Source: Hymenolepis diminuta (lineage: Eukaryota > Platyhelminthes > Cestoda > Cyclophyllidea > Hymenolepididae). Taken from it: a DNA stretch of 64,000 bases. The translations under genes and the position numbers were made by a program. A model generated the notes under the pieces. That model worked only from the letters and a program-made list of their open reading frames with translations, ran no database searches and was not told the origin of the DNA. Location: assembly GCA_900708905.1 (NCBI GenBank), contig CAADRB010000033.1, positions 1,662,703-1,726,702 on the forward strand, read 5' to 3'. This document shows, in pieces, positions 47,594 to 61,504 of this stretch (its first letter is position 1; each line of letters starts with the position of its first letter).

Positions 47594-48479
47594 AATTAAT
47601 TATACGAAACCCTCAAGTTAACGTGTTATTTTCTAACGGATTCCCTTTAAACAACTTTCTCTCCGCTATTGTAACGACAGTTTAATTGATTTCGTTTTTG
47701 AGGTTTTAATTTCAGAAATATTTTCAATATTACACCTAATTATTACTTATCTGGACTATTAATTAGATAAATTTTTCAGGCAGTTAAACATGTGTTAATT
47801 ATCGATTGATTTCGGCCATCGAAATTGGTTTTTTAACTTATTTAGCTTTCAATACCACATCAAATGATCACTTGCTTCGGCTATTAATTAGGAGAAATCT
47901 TGGCTATCGAACACGTGTTAATTTACTGATTGGTAACCTTAAATGATATTGCCCAGTAAAGTTGAACTAACTGCAAAGGATTTTCACCTAAATTTCTCCT
48001 AAAATTCGCGCGATTCCTTTTGAAACTTCGAATCGCTTTTGTGGAAGCGTTTGTCCTCACCTGCGGAGTTTCCACCGCAAATGCGTTTTTACTCGCTTTT
48101 CCTACGCCCTTTTTTACTGCGATGTTTGTCGTTACCCCGTAGGGTTTTGTGCTTTACGAATTGCTAGGAAAATATAGTAATATGAGGCTAACGGAATTAT
48201 TAATGTCATTACGAGTCCTTATTATCAACCATTACTTTAGGTTAACAGTCCGAACAAGTGTAATTAATGGCTTATTTATAATTTACAAGAAATCGCCAGT
48301 TGAATTTTTTAATGTATGGGAATTCACATCACTGCTATGTATGTACCTTTGTTAAAAAACTCGTGCTTAAGGGTTCCTTAAAATTGTGAAGGCGGATTTA
48401 GGAGATTGGGTTGATACTAACACGAAACCTATGGCTAGAGAGATGTCTAATAGCTTCCAGGTTTAATGCATATACATAC
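47594..48479. other. Region without a recognised gene
   Basis: AT-rich. Related short segments near 47760 and 47880 (CTATTAATTAG, then CATGTGTTAAT or CACGTGTTAAT) suggest a weak local duplication. Nothing else stands out. Confidence 0.4.
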
Positions 48480-48900
48480 ACACACGTAAGCAGTGATCGT
48501 GTGCGGACAGAATGGAGTCGCCTTCTAGGGTTTGGGAGTGCACCCACCTCCTATTAGCATAAATATGCACACACGTTCAGTCAGGCACTGGCAGAACACG
48601 ATAACAACAACAAGAACGGTAGCATGCTGTAACAGAGCTTCTCGGCCTAGCCAGGCCCCACCGATCGAGCAAGTATGCATACGCAAAAAGTGCGACCGTG
48701 TGTGTGTGAGTGCGGCGTGCTGTCAATTATGCGTGCAAGAAATGGGTTGAGGCCCGAGTTGCGAGTGCCAGAGGCATTTTAGTGTAAACGTAACACACAA
48801 CGAAAGCACGATTGCACGCACGCACCATTCCCACGCTTCAGATTGTCCATCGATCCACTGATTAGTGCCCCTAAACCGATTCGTTTCCGGTCTTGATTAA
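48480..48900. other. GC-richer block, possible regulatory region
   Basis: Dense in CpG and in CA/TG runs compared with its surroundings, with GTGTGTGTGAGTGCGGCG near 48700 and GCACGCACGCACC near 48815. The 72-residue plus-strand frame at 48532 is rich in Arg and Cys and looks like a by-product of composition. No gene is recognised. Confidence 0.3.
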
Positions 48901-50029
48901 CTTATTGACTTTTTTGGTCTTGAGTCTCTTAAACTGACGGAAATTTGCCTTCGCTCTTTGGTATTAGTTTTTAATAAGAACAGATATTTTCCACTAGCTC
49001 TTTTAGAGGGATGATCAACGGCACAGACAGTTAGCCCTTAAGCACATGCTTTAGGCTGTGAAAGTAAAGAGAAACTGTGAAGTCGCCAACATATCTTGAA
49101 ATCACACTTTAGATGTGTTGAGAGTGTGTGCTGGGCGGTGCCTCAAAGGTGCTACATTTGGTACGCATCTCGCTCCATATAAATGGCTTTTTGAAAGAAG
49201 GAAGACGGTTAAAAACTGAGATTAGTCTTTTTTAAACTATTAGCATCATTTGTAATCAGGCCGAGGATTCGGTTTCACAAACTTGGTTGACATTTCTTCT
49301 TTCCAGATAACTAAAAGTGGGCAAAATTATGTGCATTCTGAATTTTTTGCTCCTAGATTATTAACTTTTCGATATTGAATATTTTCACCTAGTAATCTCG
49401 AATAAGAGACGTAAGAGGGTTATCTATCCCGGTTTTAAAACTCATTCTTTTTAAGTAATATCAGGAGAGCCCTTTGAAGATTTAGACTACTATTGAGTAA
49501 CATAGTAAATAGCTCTTTAAGCCCATCCTATTTGATGAATCAGATATCGAATTATTTCCCAATATCATGGTCATATCATTGGAAAAATTGTATTCCAATT
49601 GTATTAATTCTTCTTCATTTTCATATGTTCATTCATCCTACAGTGTCTTATTCTGCTTCATCACCTAATTCCTTCGTACTAATCTTACATAGTTTGTAGA
49701 TGCAAATCATTTCCCAGATTTAAAACAACTCTTTAACTAATAGCTGTTGATTCATTGACTGTGAATCGACAATTAGAGAAGTTAATATGTCTTCAGATCG
49801 GAAGAAATCAACTTTGGTATTATCGGTTTTTCACATTAGAGTGTTGCAAGCCAGTCACAGTCTTCCCCTTAAAACGGAGTTCGTCGTCAATTTTGTCACT
49901 TGACATGAAGACAATTAAAACGACATGGTATTAACAAGAGTTATACTTTTCTGAAAATCATTCGTAATTGTTTCTGAATCTTCCTCTCACGTCAAAGTCA
50001 AGACAAAGAGAAAGTCTTGCACACACAAG
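48901..50029. other. Region without a recognised gene
   Basis: AT-rich. A plus-strand frame at 49493-49699 is hydrophobic but unrecognised. No repeats were noticed. Confidence 0.45.
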
Positions 50030-50600
50030 TGACTAAGAGGACGCATTTTGCTCCTAAACAGTCTGAATACCTTAAACCCTTAATGGACTATTGGCGCCAA
50101 AAGAACGGAAGTCCCGCTCTTAGTTTTAGCCCCCATGTAATGAGAAACATCGCGCTCGCAAGCGAACACAGGGGTGGGTGGAGGGAATGATTATTCGTTG
50201 TAAAGGTAATCACCACACCACATCCGCCCATTTCAATCTGTCTAATTTGTCTCCAAAGTGTACATGTGTTGTAGGCGGTAAGAGAGTGAGAAAAAGAATA
50301 AACAATCTTTCCTCCCCATGTCCACTACTAATGCTGCAACGGGTTTCCGTTTCATGTAAACAAAACGTGAACCATAATGACCTCAAACTCAGAGGAACCG
50401 GCAACTGAAATTTGAGGCACGCGTTCGCATCCTGTCCCTTGGCATTACCACGAAATCTCCAAATTTTGCGCTTTTTTATTGATCATCTAACGATTGGCCA
50501 TTCTCTAGTGGTAACTGATCGAGCTGTTCAGCCAATCAGATTAGCGCTTAGTCATCAGAGTCGTGAACTGCTTGGCTCCGATCAAAACAATAAATAACTC
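50030..50600. other. GC-richer block, possible regulatory region
   Basis: A second island with CpG clusters, a TTTTTTATTGATC string near 50470 of homeodomain type and an inverted CCAAT (ATTGG) at about 50493 and CCAAT at about 50532. Frames on both strands overlap here, which is a composition effect. Regulatory function is inference only. Confidence 0.3.
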
Positions 50601-53600
50601 AAAAGACGACATGAATCCTATATAGGTTATTTAAAGCAGGTGTCGCATTTTATTTATGACTCAAGAGTTAGTAAAACCTAACCAGATTCAGACAATTTTC
50701 ATTTTCAAAAGAATTAATTGGCACTATTTAAAGGATTTTGAGATGTGTCAAGTATTTCAGACATAAGATTCTAGAAGATGAATATTGATAAGTAGATGCT
50801 TCGAAACAAATATCGGACTATAGGATCTGATCTGTCAGTTAAATAAATTAGTTAGCTTTTATTGATGTCTTGAAAGCCTGACAGTTGTCATCAGTATTCG
50901 CGTCTGAAAGTAGATCCCAAGATTTTTGTGTGGGAAGATGAATGATGATATGGCACGGTTCTCATTCACTTTCGACCCTAGGAAGTTGAAGCTGAAAATT
51001 CAGAGTGTGTATAATCACTGGGGTTTCATCATTTTGCCTCTCTCTAGTCTCATTCTAATGAGACACTGGATTCCTGACTCGGGCTCTAATTAAAATACCA
51101 CCAAACAACTGCCAAATTTAATAAGATTTATGACCCAGAAATTCACTATCTCATAAGCAAGCTGTTGGCTTAGCACAAGAGCTTGCCTCAGCTCTGCATT
51201 CTTAGATCGATTAGACAATCGATTTTTCATGCGCGAGAAATTGCAAACACCTGTTTAATGCTAAATATTTGCACCCTGATGCAAACTAATTCACTAAGAA
51301 CTGAGAAAGGTAATTTTAAATAATAGGAATGGTTGAGAGAGGATATTTCTTAAAACAGCTTAACTTAATATCCAAACTTTATAACCACTAGCTCTTAGGC
51401 CCTAGTTCATACACATAAAATAGACTGGTATTTTCCGAAAACTCTTTGCCAATAAGGCGTATGGGCGCAGTTTGATCGATTTCACATGTGATGTGGGATA
51501 GCGCAAACTAAACAGGAGAGAGCGATAGGGCTTCCTTTGAGAGATGATGGATCACACACGCGCATCTATTACTTATTCAGGGCTTGAGTATTCACATACA
51601 AAACATATATAAACACACCCTAATAGGAGATGTACTTTAAATATCGTTGTAGACACAACTTTGCGAAGACTTCTTGTGTAATTTTGCACTTGATATACGC
51701 GAAGGAGAGGCGCAAGAAAACACGCACATATATATGAAAGCGCTACCCCGTAACGTGATGGGCCATGGAAAAATACGAGAATGGCTTTGTGTACCGCCGT
51801 CGTGAGAACTATTTATCACAAATAGATCCCGAGATGCCATAAGTTATCCTAATACTTCGGTACTACTTAATTGTAATCAACCAAAATATTATCCGATCCC
51901 ACCGATTATGCAAATGATCAGTTATTATTACGAGATGTGGAGCTCTCAAAATTACATTTATCAAAGAGAGAAGTAAAATACGATGATTTCTTTCCTGAAA
52001 TCGATGAATTAATTCCGGTTAAAGAATAACATTCATTAGTTGTCATGATCGAAGGTCTAAACTAAAGTGTATTTTCATTGTCCCATTTCACAAACAAGTC
52101 GTAATTTGTTTGGCCTCAGGAGAAAAAGCGTTTCTCTAATTGCACAAGTTTAGAGATTAGATGGTGGTAGAATATTCACTTGATATGAGTTGAGATTTTC
52201 TTTATTAATAATAGTTATACTATGTTGAAAAAAATAATAAACATCCAAGCATTTAAATAGATATCGTTAAAAGGAAAGAACCTCCCATTTGTTTTTTGAC
52301 TTTTGGATGAAATTTTTATTTCCAAACCATGTAGACCGAAATCTCTTTTTGTAAATTCTTCACATGGGAATATTTCACAACTCACCGCGGTCTGGTAGCA
52401 TATTAATTTGAGTCATTTAAAATACATTTTCACGTTTTAACTATTCCCCCTTAAATAGTGAAAAATTAGTTCAAAATGCTGAAATTCTAATTTTAATGAA
52501 CATCTCCAAGCCCATTTGTTTTAACATAGCTTTTTTAGAATATTTTCACGCAAGGGGAAATCAATTAATAGGCGGTGCAAAGTAACCTATTTTCTCACTG
52601 CATCTAGAGAACTACGTTCAAGAAAGAGCCGAGAATTTGTGCAGATTATGTTTGTGCGTCGTTCCCACTTGGCTGCTCCTATTTTGAGACAAAACTACAA
52701 CCTCCCTCGGTATGTAGGATTTGTCTACCGGGTTTCTTGCGGGTTGATGCATGTTCTGAGAAATTAGTAGTCATAACAATCTTAGACAAGCCAGTTAACG
52801 GACTCAAATAGCCGTTGCAGAAATGAAAAATAAGAGTGGAAGAGTAAATGGTTCAATAGACGTAATTTTGACACAAGGTATACGCAGACTGAAATGATTT
52901 CTTTCAATTAAAATTAATTTCGGAGAACTTACCGTGGAGATTTCTGTCAACACTGTCCATTTCTTTTAAACATGGCTGGAAACGTGGCTCTGCACTCAAT
53001 CACCAAAGCGAACAAGAGGAGAGGTCACCCAATAACTTCAGATGACTTTACAGCCACCTAATCAATAAAATAATGATCTTAGTTATGCTTACCTTTAGAA
53101 TAATAAATAGTGTTCAGTGGGTGAGACATTAATAATTCTGTATAAGCCCACTAACTTTTCTCAATTTGTTATGAAATCAATAATTTAGAATAGAATTCAA
53201 ATGACTAATAAAAGCTAAGTCTTGATAATCCAACTACTCCAGTCACCCTTTTACCAACGTATTTAATGGAGTTGTATTTAGATGACCTTAATAACATTTA
53301 TACTTGAATTATGAAGTGTTAAAAATACTCATGTTCAGTATCAATCCTTATTGAAACTAAATTATTGTACCTTGTGGGCATAATTTATTGAAATTAATAA
53401 ATTTTCTTGGGAAGATCTGCAACTATACTGAACGCAATTTTATATTTGTTTGTATGATGTCTGAAGGGGAAATTTTCCCATGAAAAGTTCAACATGATTC
53501 CTTTTTTTGTTAACATCATGTCATAAATTTAACGAAAAAGTTTAAAAAATATTCCTAATCGGGAAATAGAACAGTTCTTCCGGAACAAGGTTCCATCAGA

Positions 53601-54419
53601 TTCAAGTGAGATCATCCCGAAATTTTTATTCCCTCTTCGATCACCGTTCGTAGAGAAGGATACATCATTTTAATTCACTGAAATAATTAAAACCAGAACT
53701 GATCCCTTTCGTGTATATACTTGTTCGGATGGCTCCTATCCACTCCACTATTTGTTCTAAAGTTTTATCGGGTAAATATTATTGTTTTATTTTATCATCC
53801 ACTAAATGGTGCTTTGAACAGCCAGTTAAAGGATACAGTAATATATGAAATCATTGAGAAAGATAGATTTGATAAAAGCAATAACCACAGTTCTACCAAA
53901 CCTAGAACTGGTCCTGGTTTCACTAAGTATCTTTCTAGATCTGAAGAAATTCAACAATACCGCTAGATTCTTCTAAGTGAGCGTAAACTTATCCATTTGG
54001 AGAAGCGAATAATTCTGATCGATACCAGCATACGTCTGTCAAAATATTCTATAACAGGATTTTGATGTAACTTCTCAGGCTACACAATTATTTATTACTT
54101 AATAGAACATAAATCGTCAGCAGGTTCAGAATGCCCCAATTTTTTAAATTTTCCCTAACGAAGGATCTTCAGATCCCTACAGGTTTCTTTTGCTTAAATA
54201 CTTTCCAAGTTTTGGAATTTTTTTATCGACTTCTACCAGACGACCTTATCCATACGAAAGACTTGATTAAATTTCGAATGTTTTATTGAAATATTAAACT
54301 TTAATATCAGTTACGAGGTTTAAAGATCTACGTTTACATCAAGAATAAAATGTTATCCAAAGGCAAATTTATAAATAATATATATTCTTCTCCTAGGAAA
54401 ATTTTGTTTTCACCACAAG
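50601..54419. other. Region without a recognised gene
   Basis: Mostly AT-rich. A short richer stretch at about 51440-51840 holds CACACACGCGC and other CA-rich pieces. The plus-strand frame at 53721-53966 matches nothing known to me. No mobile element was recognised. Confidence 0.45.
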
Positions 54420-54790
54420 ACAGTCTGGGAGAGAGTCCGAGGGTCATTAGGTCATTGGATAATTTCTCCAATTTAAGTTTATCGCTCACATACTGAGCGC
54501 CGACATAGTGCACTCAGCCCGTGCAACCCGTCATGCACCAATTAACCCAAATGCCTACACACGTACACCGCTGCAGGGCATGAACTCAGAGACTGTTGTG
54601 AGTGCGGAAAAATACCCACCAGTTTTCTTCGGTTCACACAGACGAGTTGGTGCATGAAGAGAGGCGGCTTGGTTAGGACATCCCCACCTGTACGTGATAC
54701 CGCTCGCAGACTTTTATTTCTCTCCGCTGTTCTCTTCTGGTGTACAGAATTTCTCACCGTCCTCCTCAGTTATAAAAGGACGTTAATCCT
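54420..54790. other. GC-richer block, possible regulatory region
   Basis: A third island, with GAGCGCCGAC near 54498 and several CpG-containing strings, and a TATAAAA string at 54771-54777 at its right edge. If TATAAAA is a real core promoter it would drive transcription to the right, but no gene was recognised downstream. Confidence 0.3.
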
Positions 54791-56176
54791 CTCAGTAATG
54801 TTTCAATTAACACATTGTGATGAATTATGACAGGAATAAGATAGGATTCCAGGTTGAATGTGATCACTAAATTGCTACAATAAGGACAAGTATAATTTAA
54901 CTGTTCCTCGAGCTAGGAAGTCTATTTATACACTACCATCACGTTTATGATATCAGCCTCTATTATAGCCACTGATACAACTCAAACCATTGTTCTTCTA
55001 TTAAGAAAATACGCTTTCTGATATAGATTTTAATTAACAGGAAATGACTAGATGCCTGATTAGGCATTAATTACTGTGTTTCAATCCCGGGCAAGACCGC
55101 GGAAAACAATAATCGGTAATCCAGCTTGTGAACTTCGTCTAGATGCACTAAAAATATGCGGATCGGTTTCCTATCACGGGTAAAGTTTTATCTGAAGGAA
55201 GTATATAAACTCTGAGAACAGTAGCATAATAAAACAGTAAGATAAAAATGGCTTAAATGCATAAATTAAGGAAAGTGTAAGATAGGTAATGAGCTCTAGT
55301 TTATTTAAAGTCTGGAATAGTCAGACTGTCTATTTAATCAGTTTATCTTATTGTATTTAAACTTTAGATGACACGATCTCATAACAGTAATTCCTTTTTT
55401 TATTTTCTGGTTGTCATGACCAAGACATGGGAATTTATTAGATATTTGATCATCGGTGAGGTTTTAGTGACCAGCTTGCCAGTTTCTTCTCATCCCGCTT
55501 TCATTTGCAAAAGGGTGATGACAACGATGCCCTACAAAACCACACCTTTTGAACACACCTTTAAAATTGGATTTATAGTCAATAATGCGACTAGTATCAT
55601 TTATTAGGACTACGCATCCAAAGTTTGTCATCTTTCCTGTCGAAAACTTGTTTGTATGTGAGAGATTTTCACCCTCCCGGTAGTTGGGGTTTCAATAACA
55701 CTTTGGGCATGTGTACTATCATGCCTGTGAGGACTTGCTCAGGAATTTAATCTTCAGCAATCGTCAAGTTGCGCATTGAGTAGCCATTAATCTATTTTCA
55801 TTCATCTAACGATGATAGATGAAGTAGAGGAATCAAACAGAGGGACGAATACTAATTTCAAAAATCCAACCTAAGATGATAGGTGATTACATTTGATTTT
55901 AAGGTTCATTATCTAAATACGACTGCTTAAATGACGAAACAAATAAATGTAAGTATTGTTTTTTCTATCTAAATGTCACACTAAGCTGAAACACTCAATG
56001 ATTTATTTTAAAAAATGAGAAAAAACGTAGAAAAGCCCTACTTACTTCAGATCAGAATAGCTAAGATGATTCAAATTGCGCATACCTAGATAATGTTATT
56101 TCTTGGGAGAACTTATAACACGTGGCCAGGAATCTCAGTGATCACCTTTGTTTCTGTCTAGACCTGATTTTATGGG
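54791..56176. other. Region without a recognised gene
   Basis: AT-rich. A 79-residue frame at 55368-55607 is unrecognised. Nothing else seen. Confidence 0.45.
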
Positions 56177-56765
56177 ATTGATGACTAGTGATTAAAGTTT
56201 TCGGAAATGAGGAATCCGCCCACTTCATTCTTAATTGAAAAGAGCTAAGTTCTATGTAATTTGGCAACTTGGTATAAATATCTATAAATGGTTGGGAATA
56301 CATGGACCAGTTACCACAATGATACCAAATCGTGATAATAGCCAGCAGGCTGACCACTGGTCTTGAGGATTATCAGTGTCTGTCAGGATCTCAGCAACTT
56401 CGATAGTCTACTTCAGATTAGCAGCACTCTATACCCGCATGACAAGTGAACTGTTGTAATCCACTATGCACATTGCTACTGAGGAACCGGAAATGGACTA
56501 AGATAGCAACCTCTCCAGTAAATAGGGCAGAACTTGCCAGTACGTCCTGAGGTATACTCAACCACAATTCCATGGTGTTTGAGAGAGTAGTAGAAATTAT
56601 GACAAGATGGTTGCTTCCTCTCACTCTTGTGCTCTTTAAAATTTCTTCGTCCACCTTTTTATATTATCTTACCCTTATAGACCTTTTTGTTCTTTCATTG
56701 CATTTTGTCTTGTCTGTGAGATGTTCTTTACTAAATCTCTATTTAGATTATGCCACCTACATTAC
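56177..56765 (+). repeat. Dispersed repeat, family P1, copy 1
   Basis: Aligns in order with 60386-60915. Strongest segments are GATGACTAGTG, CACTTCATTCTTA, ACATTGCTACTGAGGA, GATAGCAACCTC and TATGCCACCTACAT. Short indels are frequent. The family is unknown and no catalytic protein motif is visible on either strand. Confidence 0.7.
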
Positions 56766-57508
56766 ACCTTATTTCGACTTCTCAAGCAGTGAACGGAGTT
56801 ATTCATTTTTTCATTTCAGTTAATTTAAACTAATGTAACTGATGCTAGCTGATATTAATAACATCACCCCTTAAATGTCATTTATTCAGAACTTCGATAT
56901 CTTAATTTATTAAACTTCTATTACCGTCACATACATTTAAGGAGTGTGCTTCAATAAAAGCTTCGCCGGAGATTTACAATCAAAATTTCATTGATATTGG
57001 TCCTTTTAATTGATCGAGAGCGATATTCATATTGGTGCTTTCTTTAACATGTAGTTTTTCATACTAAGAGTTGAAAATTTTTAAAAGCTTAAAGCCCTTC
57101 CCTATTTCTGCTTTTTCTTTCTTCCATGTGTTCTGCTAGTATTTTTCGACAATTTGTCTTGTTGTATTCAGCTTTTAAACCCCAAAATATTAAGAATTGA
57201 CGCAAGTTTTGTTTCTTTGAAGTTGAAGAAGTGTGAAGCTAGATTCTAGGATTTCTCACCCAAAATGTCCCCAGTAATCACTTGAGGCTCCTTACGTATT
57301 CTTTTATTGATTTATTTGTTTGTATTGCAAATTACTCATTGTGTCAATACCCACCCATTTTTATTCTTGAAGTGATATAAATTATCATCTATTTAAAGTG
57401 CAGATTTCATGCGTAATTTTGCACATTGAGGAGCGCATGCTTGGCAATAGTTAAATGATCAGGATTGTGTAAAAATACCTACTATTTTGATTTTTTCAGA
57501 TTACCTGT
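56766..57508. other. Region without a recognised gene
   Basis: AT-rich, with homeodomain-like strings such as TTTTATTGATTTATTTG near 57301. No gene or repeat was recognised. Confidence 0.4.
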
Positions 57509-57811
57509 TTAGGAAAGCATCTCACAAAAATATGCGGCCATTTTCCAATGATAAGATCCAATATGCTGAAATCGACGATGACAAATAACCTGTAGTGCTT
57601 GAGCACGCTGACTCATGTCTGCTCGATCTCTACTAACACATACCTCAGTCATAGTAGTCAAATGTTCACCAACAAACAAAGGGCGCCTTAATGTATTTCT
57701 ACACGCCCGTAATTCACAACCAGGGTTATCCCGCCCTCTAAAGATGCATTCCCTATTTATCGTATTTATTAAAAATATTCGAATTAGAATTTCTGATCCC
57801 CGGCTTTGCAT
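57509..57811 (-). other. Unassigned 100-codon open frame
   Basis: A minus-strand frame, rich in Arg and Cys, preceded by an in-frame TGA just before its first ATG. Internal GAG|GTATGT and TACAG|GT-like strings could be splice sites, but no consistent exon model emerges. No family recognised; chance is quite possible. Confidence 0.2.
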
Positions 57812-60385
57812 TCAAAATAGTCATCATATCGAAATAAATTATCTAGAGTGGTCTGCCAATACCAATTGGGCATCTTCGGCGTCTCTCTCTAAAAATGAGC
57901 ATTAGAAAGACCTTTTCTTGAAGAGACAGGGATTAACGTTTCACTGCGGATACTTAGCTCGATCGTTTAATTCCTACCATTTAAATGTGCAAGAAATGGA
58001 AGTACGTTTTAGATTGATCTTGTAGGTTTAAAGTATACTGAATCAATATTTTTTCAGCAGTGAAAACAAGCCTGCTCAGGTTAATCTCTATGACGCCAAT
58101 CAACTTCTGATGACGTTGGATTATGGCATAGAAAAAGGTCAAATCGAGCCTTATAGAAAAAGGATAGTTCTTCTCTTAGACAGCCTTAAGCTGCACCTAG
58201 GATGGATTCACTATGACCACCCTAGGCTCACATTCTTTTGAAAGAGGCCAATCGCAAATCCGGACAAATTGCTGTTTGCATCACCTGCGTTTTTACTCGA
58301 GTTAAATATTCTGTTAAGCAGTCCTGGTCTTGAATGAATCTGCATTTATTAATTTCCCATTGCAATGTAAAAGGGTTTTACAACTTTTACCAAGGGGTTG
58401 CATTCGCAAACATAGAAAGGATAAGATGGTACAATTTTAACGCTGTGTAGGGACAGCAAGACTGAGAGTCGGGGAATTAGGAGAACCCTAATTTATATTA
58501 GCTAATTCAATTTGAAGTTCAATCAAACTTGCCTCATTTTATTGCCATGTTCTTCTTCATATGGAAAGTTCGGATGGTATTATTACATGTGATTTCGCAA
58601 CCAGTCTCTTTCATACATTTTTTTGTGGCATCCATCTTCTGAACAAGGGTGTTTATCAACTGGCAGGCCAGCTTCGAGCTTGTAGTGACAGATTCACCAG
58701 CGCTTTCTTATCTCCCTTTCGTTTGAAAATGGTCAAATGCATCAGGGGTTTACGCACGTAATTCCCCTTTTACCCTTCAGTTGGGGTTGATGTTCGATAA
58801 TATAAGAAATGGAGTGCTTTGAAGGGTTCATCATCAGGATTCCGCCTTCTTTCCTACCAGACACCTGTTTTAGGTGTCGTCTGCTCTTTAGGCGAGCAGA
58901 TTTAGAGGCCCTGATTTTTGGTAGATGAGACTTTAATGGCATTTTGGTCAGTAATTCATCTTCCCTGTGAGCACTTGCCCATAGATTTCGTCCTCACTTT
59001 TGTGATGATACGACATGGTTTCTCAAAATAGGAACTCAAGGTTTCAACAGGAACTTTAGAACCCACTTCTCTTCTACTACATCTTTAACACCATCCTCCA
59101 AACAGTGTTCTCATTATATTCGAAGATTTCATTTCATTTTGCTTTTCTCCTCACTTTGAATTTTATGTTACCACCCTGTAATACTCCTAAAGCCTTTATC
59201 ACTAATTAAGCAATTCAGCCTTGTAGGAGGATTCACTTATACCCTCTTGTTTTTAGGGGTGTTTTCATTGCGAACTTGCTTAATTGCTAACACTCATTTT
59301 ATTTCCATGAAAGAATTTCCTCTTGGTTGTAGCACAGTATTTTAGGCTTTGAGAGTGACTCACAAACAAATCATTACATCCACTGGGGCCCCATTAAGAG
59401 AAGGAAACACCGCGCAATCATTTGCCAATGAAGGCGAGAGAAAGTCTGTCAAACATCTGCTGATTGTGGCTAGAATTAGTACTCAATCACCAAATTAAAA
59501 GGCATTTTCATTCATTCAAAAAATATCACAGCCTCCGCAATTGTAATCCAATGAGTGAATTGCTAATCAGTTCCGAAAAGTTGGTATTTCATCTCGGCTG
59601 TTTTGATTGACACTAGCGACCGCAAATCACACATAGCCTTCACAGATGCATCAGTCTCTTAAATTCATTAATTATAATTATTGTTATCTGCTAGGAGCGT
59701 AAAATATCGGTTTTATAACCATTTGAATTATTTCCAATCAGTGAAGTAAATTGATCATACCTACGGGACCAATCACGGAATTTGAATTTTGGAATGTGAA
59801 CTGCATCCAGACTTCCTCAATTACCTCTCATATGCACCACTGATTCATCTGGTACAATCACGAAAAATAATATCAATAATTCAAATATGTGGACTTCTTC
59901 GTTGTTTATTATTGATTTTTGAATTTTTTAACGGCTGAAATAGATGGAGATTAAATTTGTCAGATTTCTGGTTGTTTTGTACTAATTTGCCCTAAAATTA
60001 TTACTCACCTATTCCAATAAATCAACTAAGTAATTTTATTTTATTTTCTATAAAATGGGAATTTTCCTGTCAAACACAATTGAGGCATTCCTTGGTATTC
60101 TTAATATTCTAATATTTTTCAATTTTATATTCTTTGATTCTTAAAAATGTTTCTAGTCAATATTTGTGTTCGACTCCCTGCCCTGTCTTCTCGCTTAATG
60201 GACGCCGGAGAAATTAGATCGCCAATATTATTGAAATAGTTTCGGTTTTTATCGTCACACAGATGTATTTGAATTTCTGTTCTAGTCTGTTATATCTACG
60301 TGATATATGTGAGATAGCTTTTTCACTTTTGACAGCCATGGTTTAGCGAGCCGCCCGAAGCCCAAATTAGTAAATGGTAAACCAG
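57812..60385. other. Region without a recognised gene
   Basis: No supportable gene. A TGATTGAC string (59604-59611), the PBX/HOX type site, and an ATTAATTATAATTA string near 59668 lie in a moderately richer stretch, 59330-59690. Both motif types are common by chance in AT-rich DNA. Confidence 0.4.
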
Positions 60386-60915
60386 ATTGATGACTGGTGG
60401 CGAAAGCGACCTGAGAATGAAGGGTCTGGCCACTTCACTCTTATCTACTGAGGAAAATGGAAATGAACTGGGAATCGGGAATAACGTCAACGAGAACATG
60501 GACCAAACACCTCGGAACCACTCTCAATTCCATTAATGATGACAGCTAGCTTTATAAGCAAAGAGCTTCGAAGAGTCAGCTGTGGTCAGGAAACCCGTGA
60601 ATTAGTTGGTGCAAGCCATTAACCACATTGCTACTGAGGAGTCGGGAGCAGGCTAAGCTAGCAACCTCGCCAGGCAATATGGAAGTACTCTCCAGTACGC
60701 GGACCAACATGGGAGAACAGTGGCCATTGACTTGAACATGTGACAAACTTCATGCTACCGGGGAGGTCATTGTGGCAAGGTGTACATTAATGCTTATTGG
60801 TCCATCTTCCGATCTCTCTTACTCTCAAATACCTTTATGCCTTTTCATTCTACATAACTTTATTTATGAGATATCTATTAACAAATACTGATGTAGACCA
60901 CGCCACCTGCATTTA
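60386..60915 (+). repeat. Dispersed repeat, family P1, copy 2
   Basis: Second copy of the repeat at 56177-56765, same orientation, about 4.2 kb away. It keeps ATTGATGACTGG, GGCCACTTCACTCTTA, ACATTGCTACTGAGGAG and GCTAGCAACCTC. It is about 60 bases shorter than copy 1 by several indels. Confidence 0.7.
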
Positions 60916-61504
60916 TTTGAAAACTTGTGCAGATCCACAATCTGAACTTTTCTTCTGTAACTCCTCAGTTGCCCACTTTTGTAAGATGTGACTCTTCTAT
61001 GCCGTAGTAATGCTAGAAGTCTAGTTTCCAAGATAGCTGCTAAGATTCATCAGTCCACAAGATATCACTAGACTACAGGGGACTTAGACTAGGGAGAGAA
61101 GGTTAGGCCAGAATGCAGTTAACCCAAGGCGTCATATTAATTGAACAACGGCATTAGATAGGAATACAAGTTGTCTTCATGTTGTTGGCGCTGGGAGATC
61201 AAAACACGCCAAACCGATAACAGATTTAGTTCCAGATATGCAATAAGTGCCTGCATATCTATGAGGAGGATGGGCGACATCAAGATACTCTAACTCGAGA
61301 CAAAACATAAGTACTCCAGCTATGCTCCTTACTTTGTCGGACTCTCATCATCTTCCTTGACTTGTATAGAGAATTCTCCATTTAAAATAGCTTTAAAAAC
61401 ATTGTATATTGAAACCTACTTTTCTTCACCACATACAACAGACCGGTAAGGGTCACTGCCAAATTCCTGTGATGTTGAAGTATTCGGGCCTTGATAGGGA
61501 AAAT
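60916..61504. other. Region without a recognised gene
   Basis: Spacer between repeats P1 and P2; nothing recognised. Minus-strand frames starting inside P2 extend into it by chance. Confidence 0.45.
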
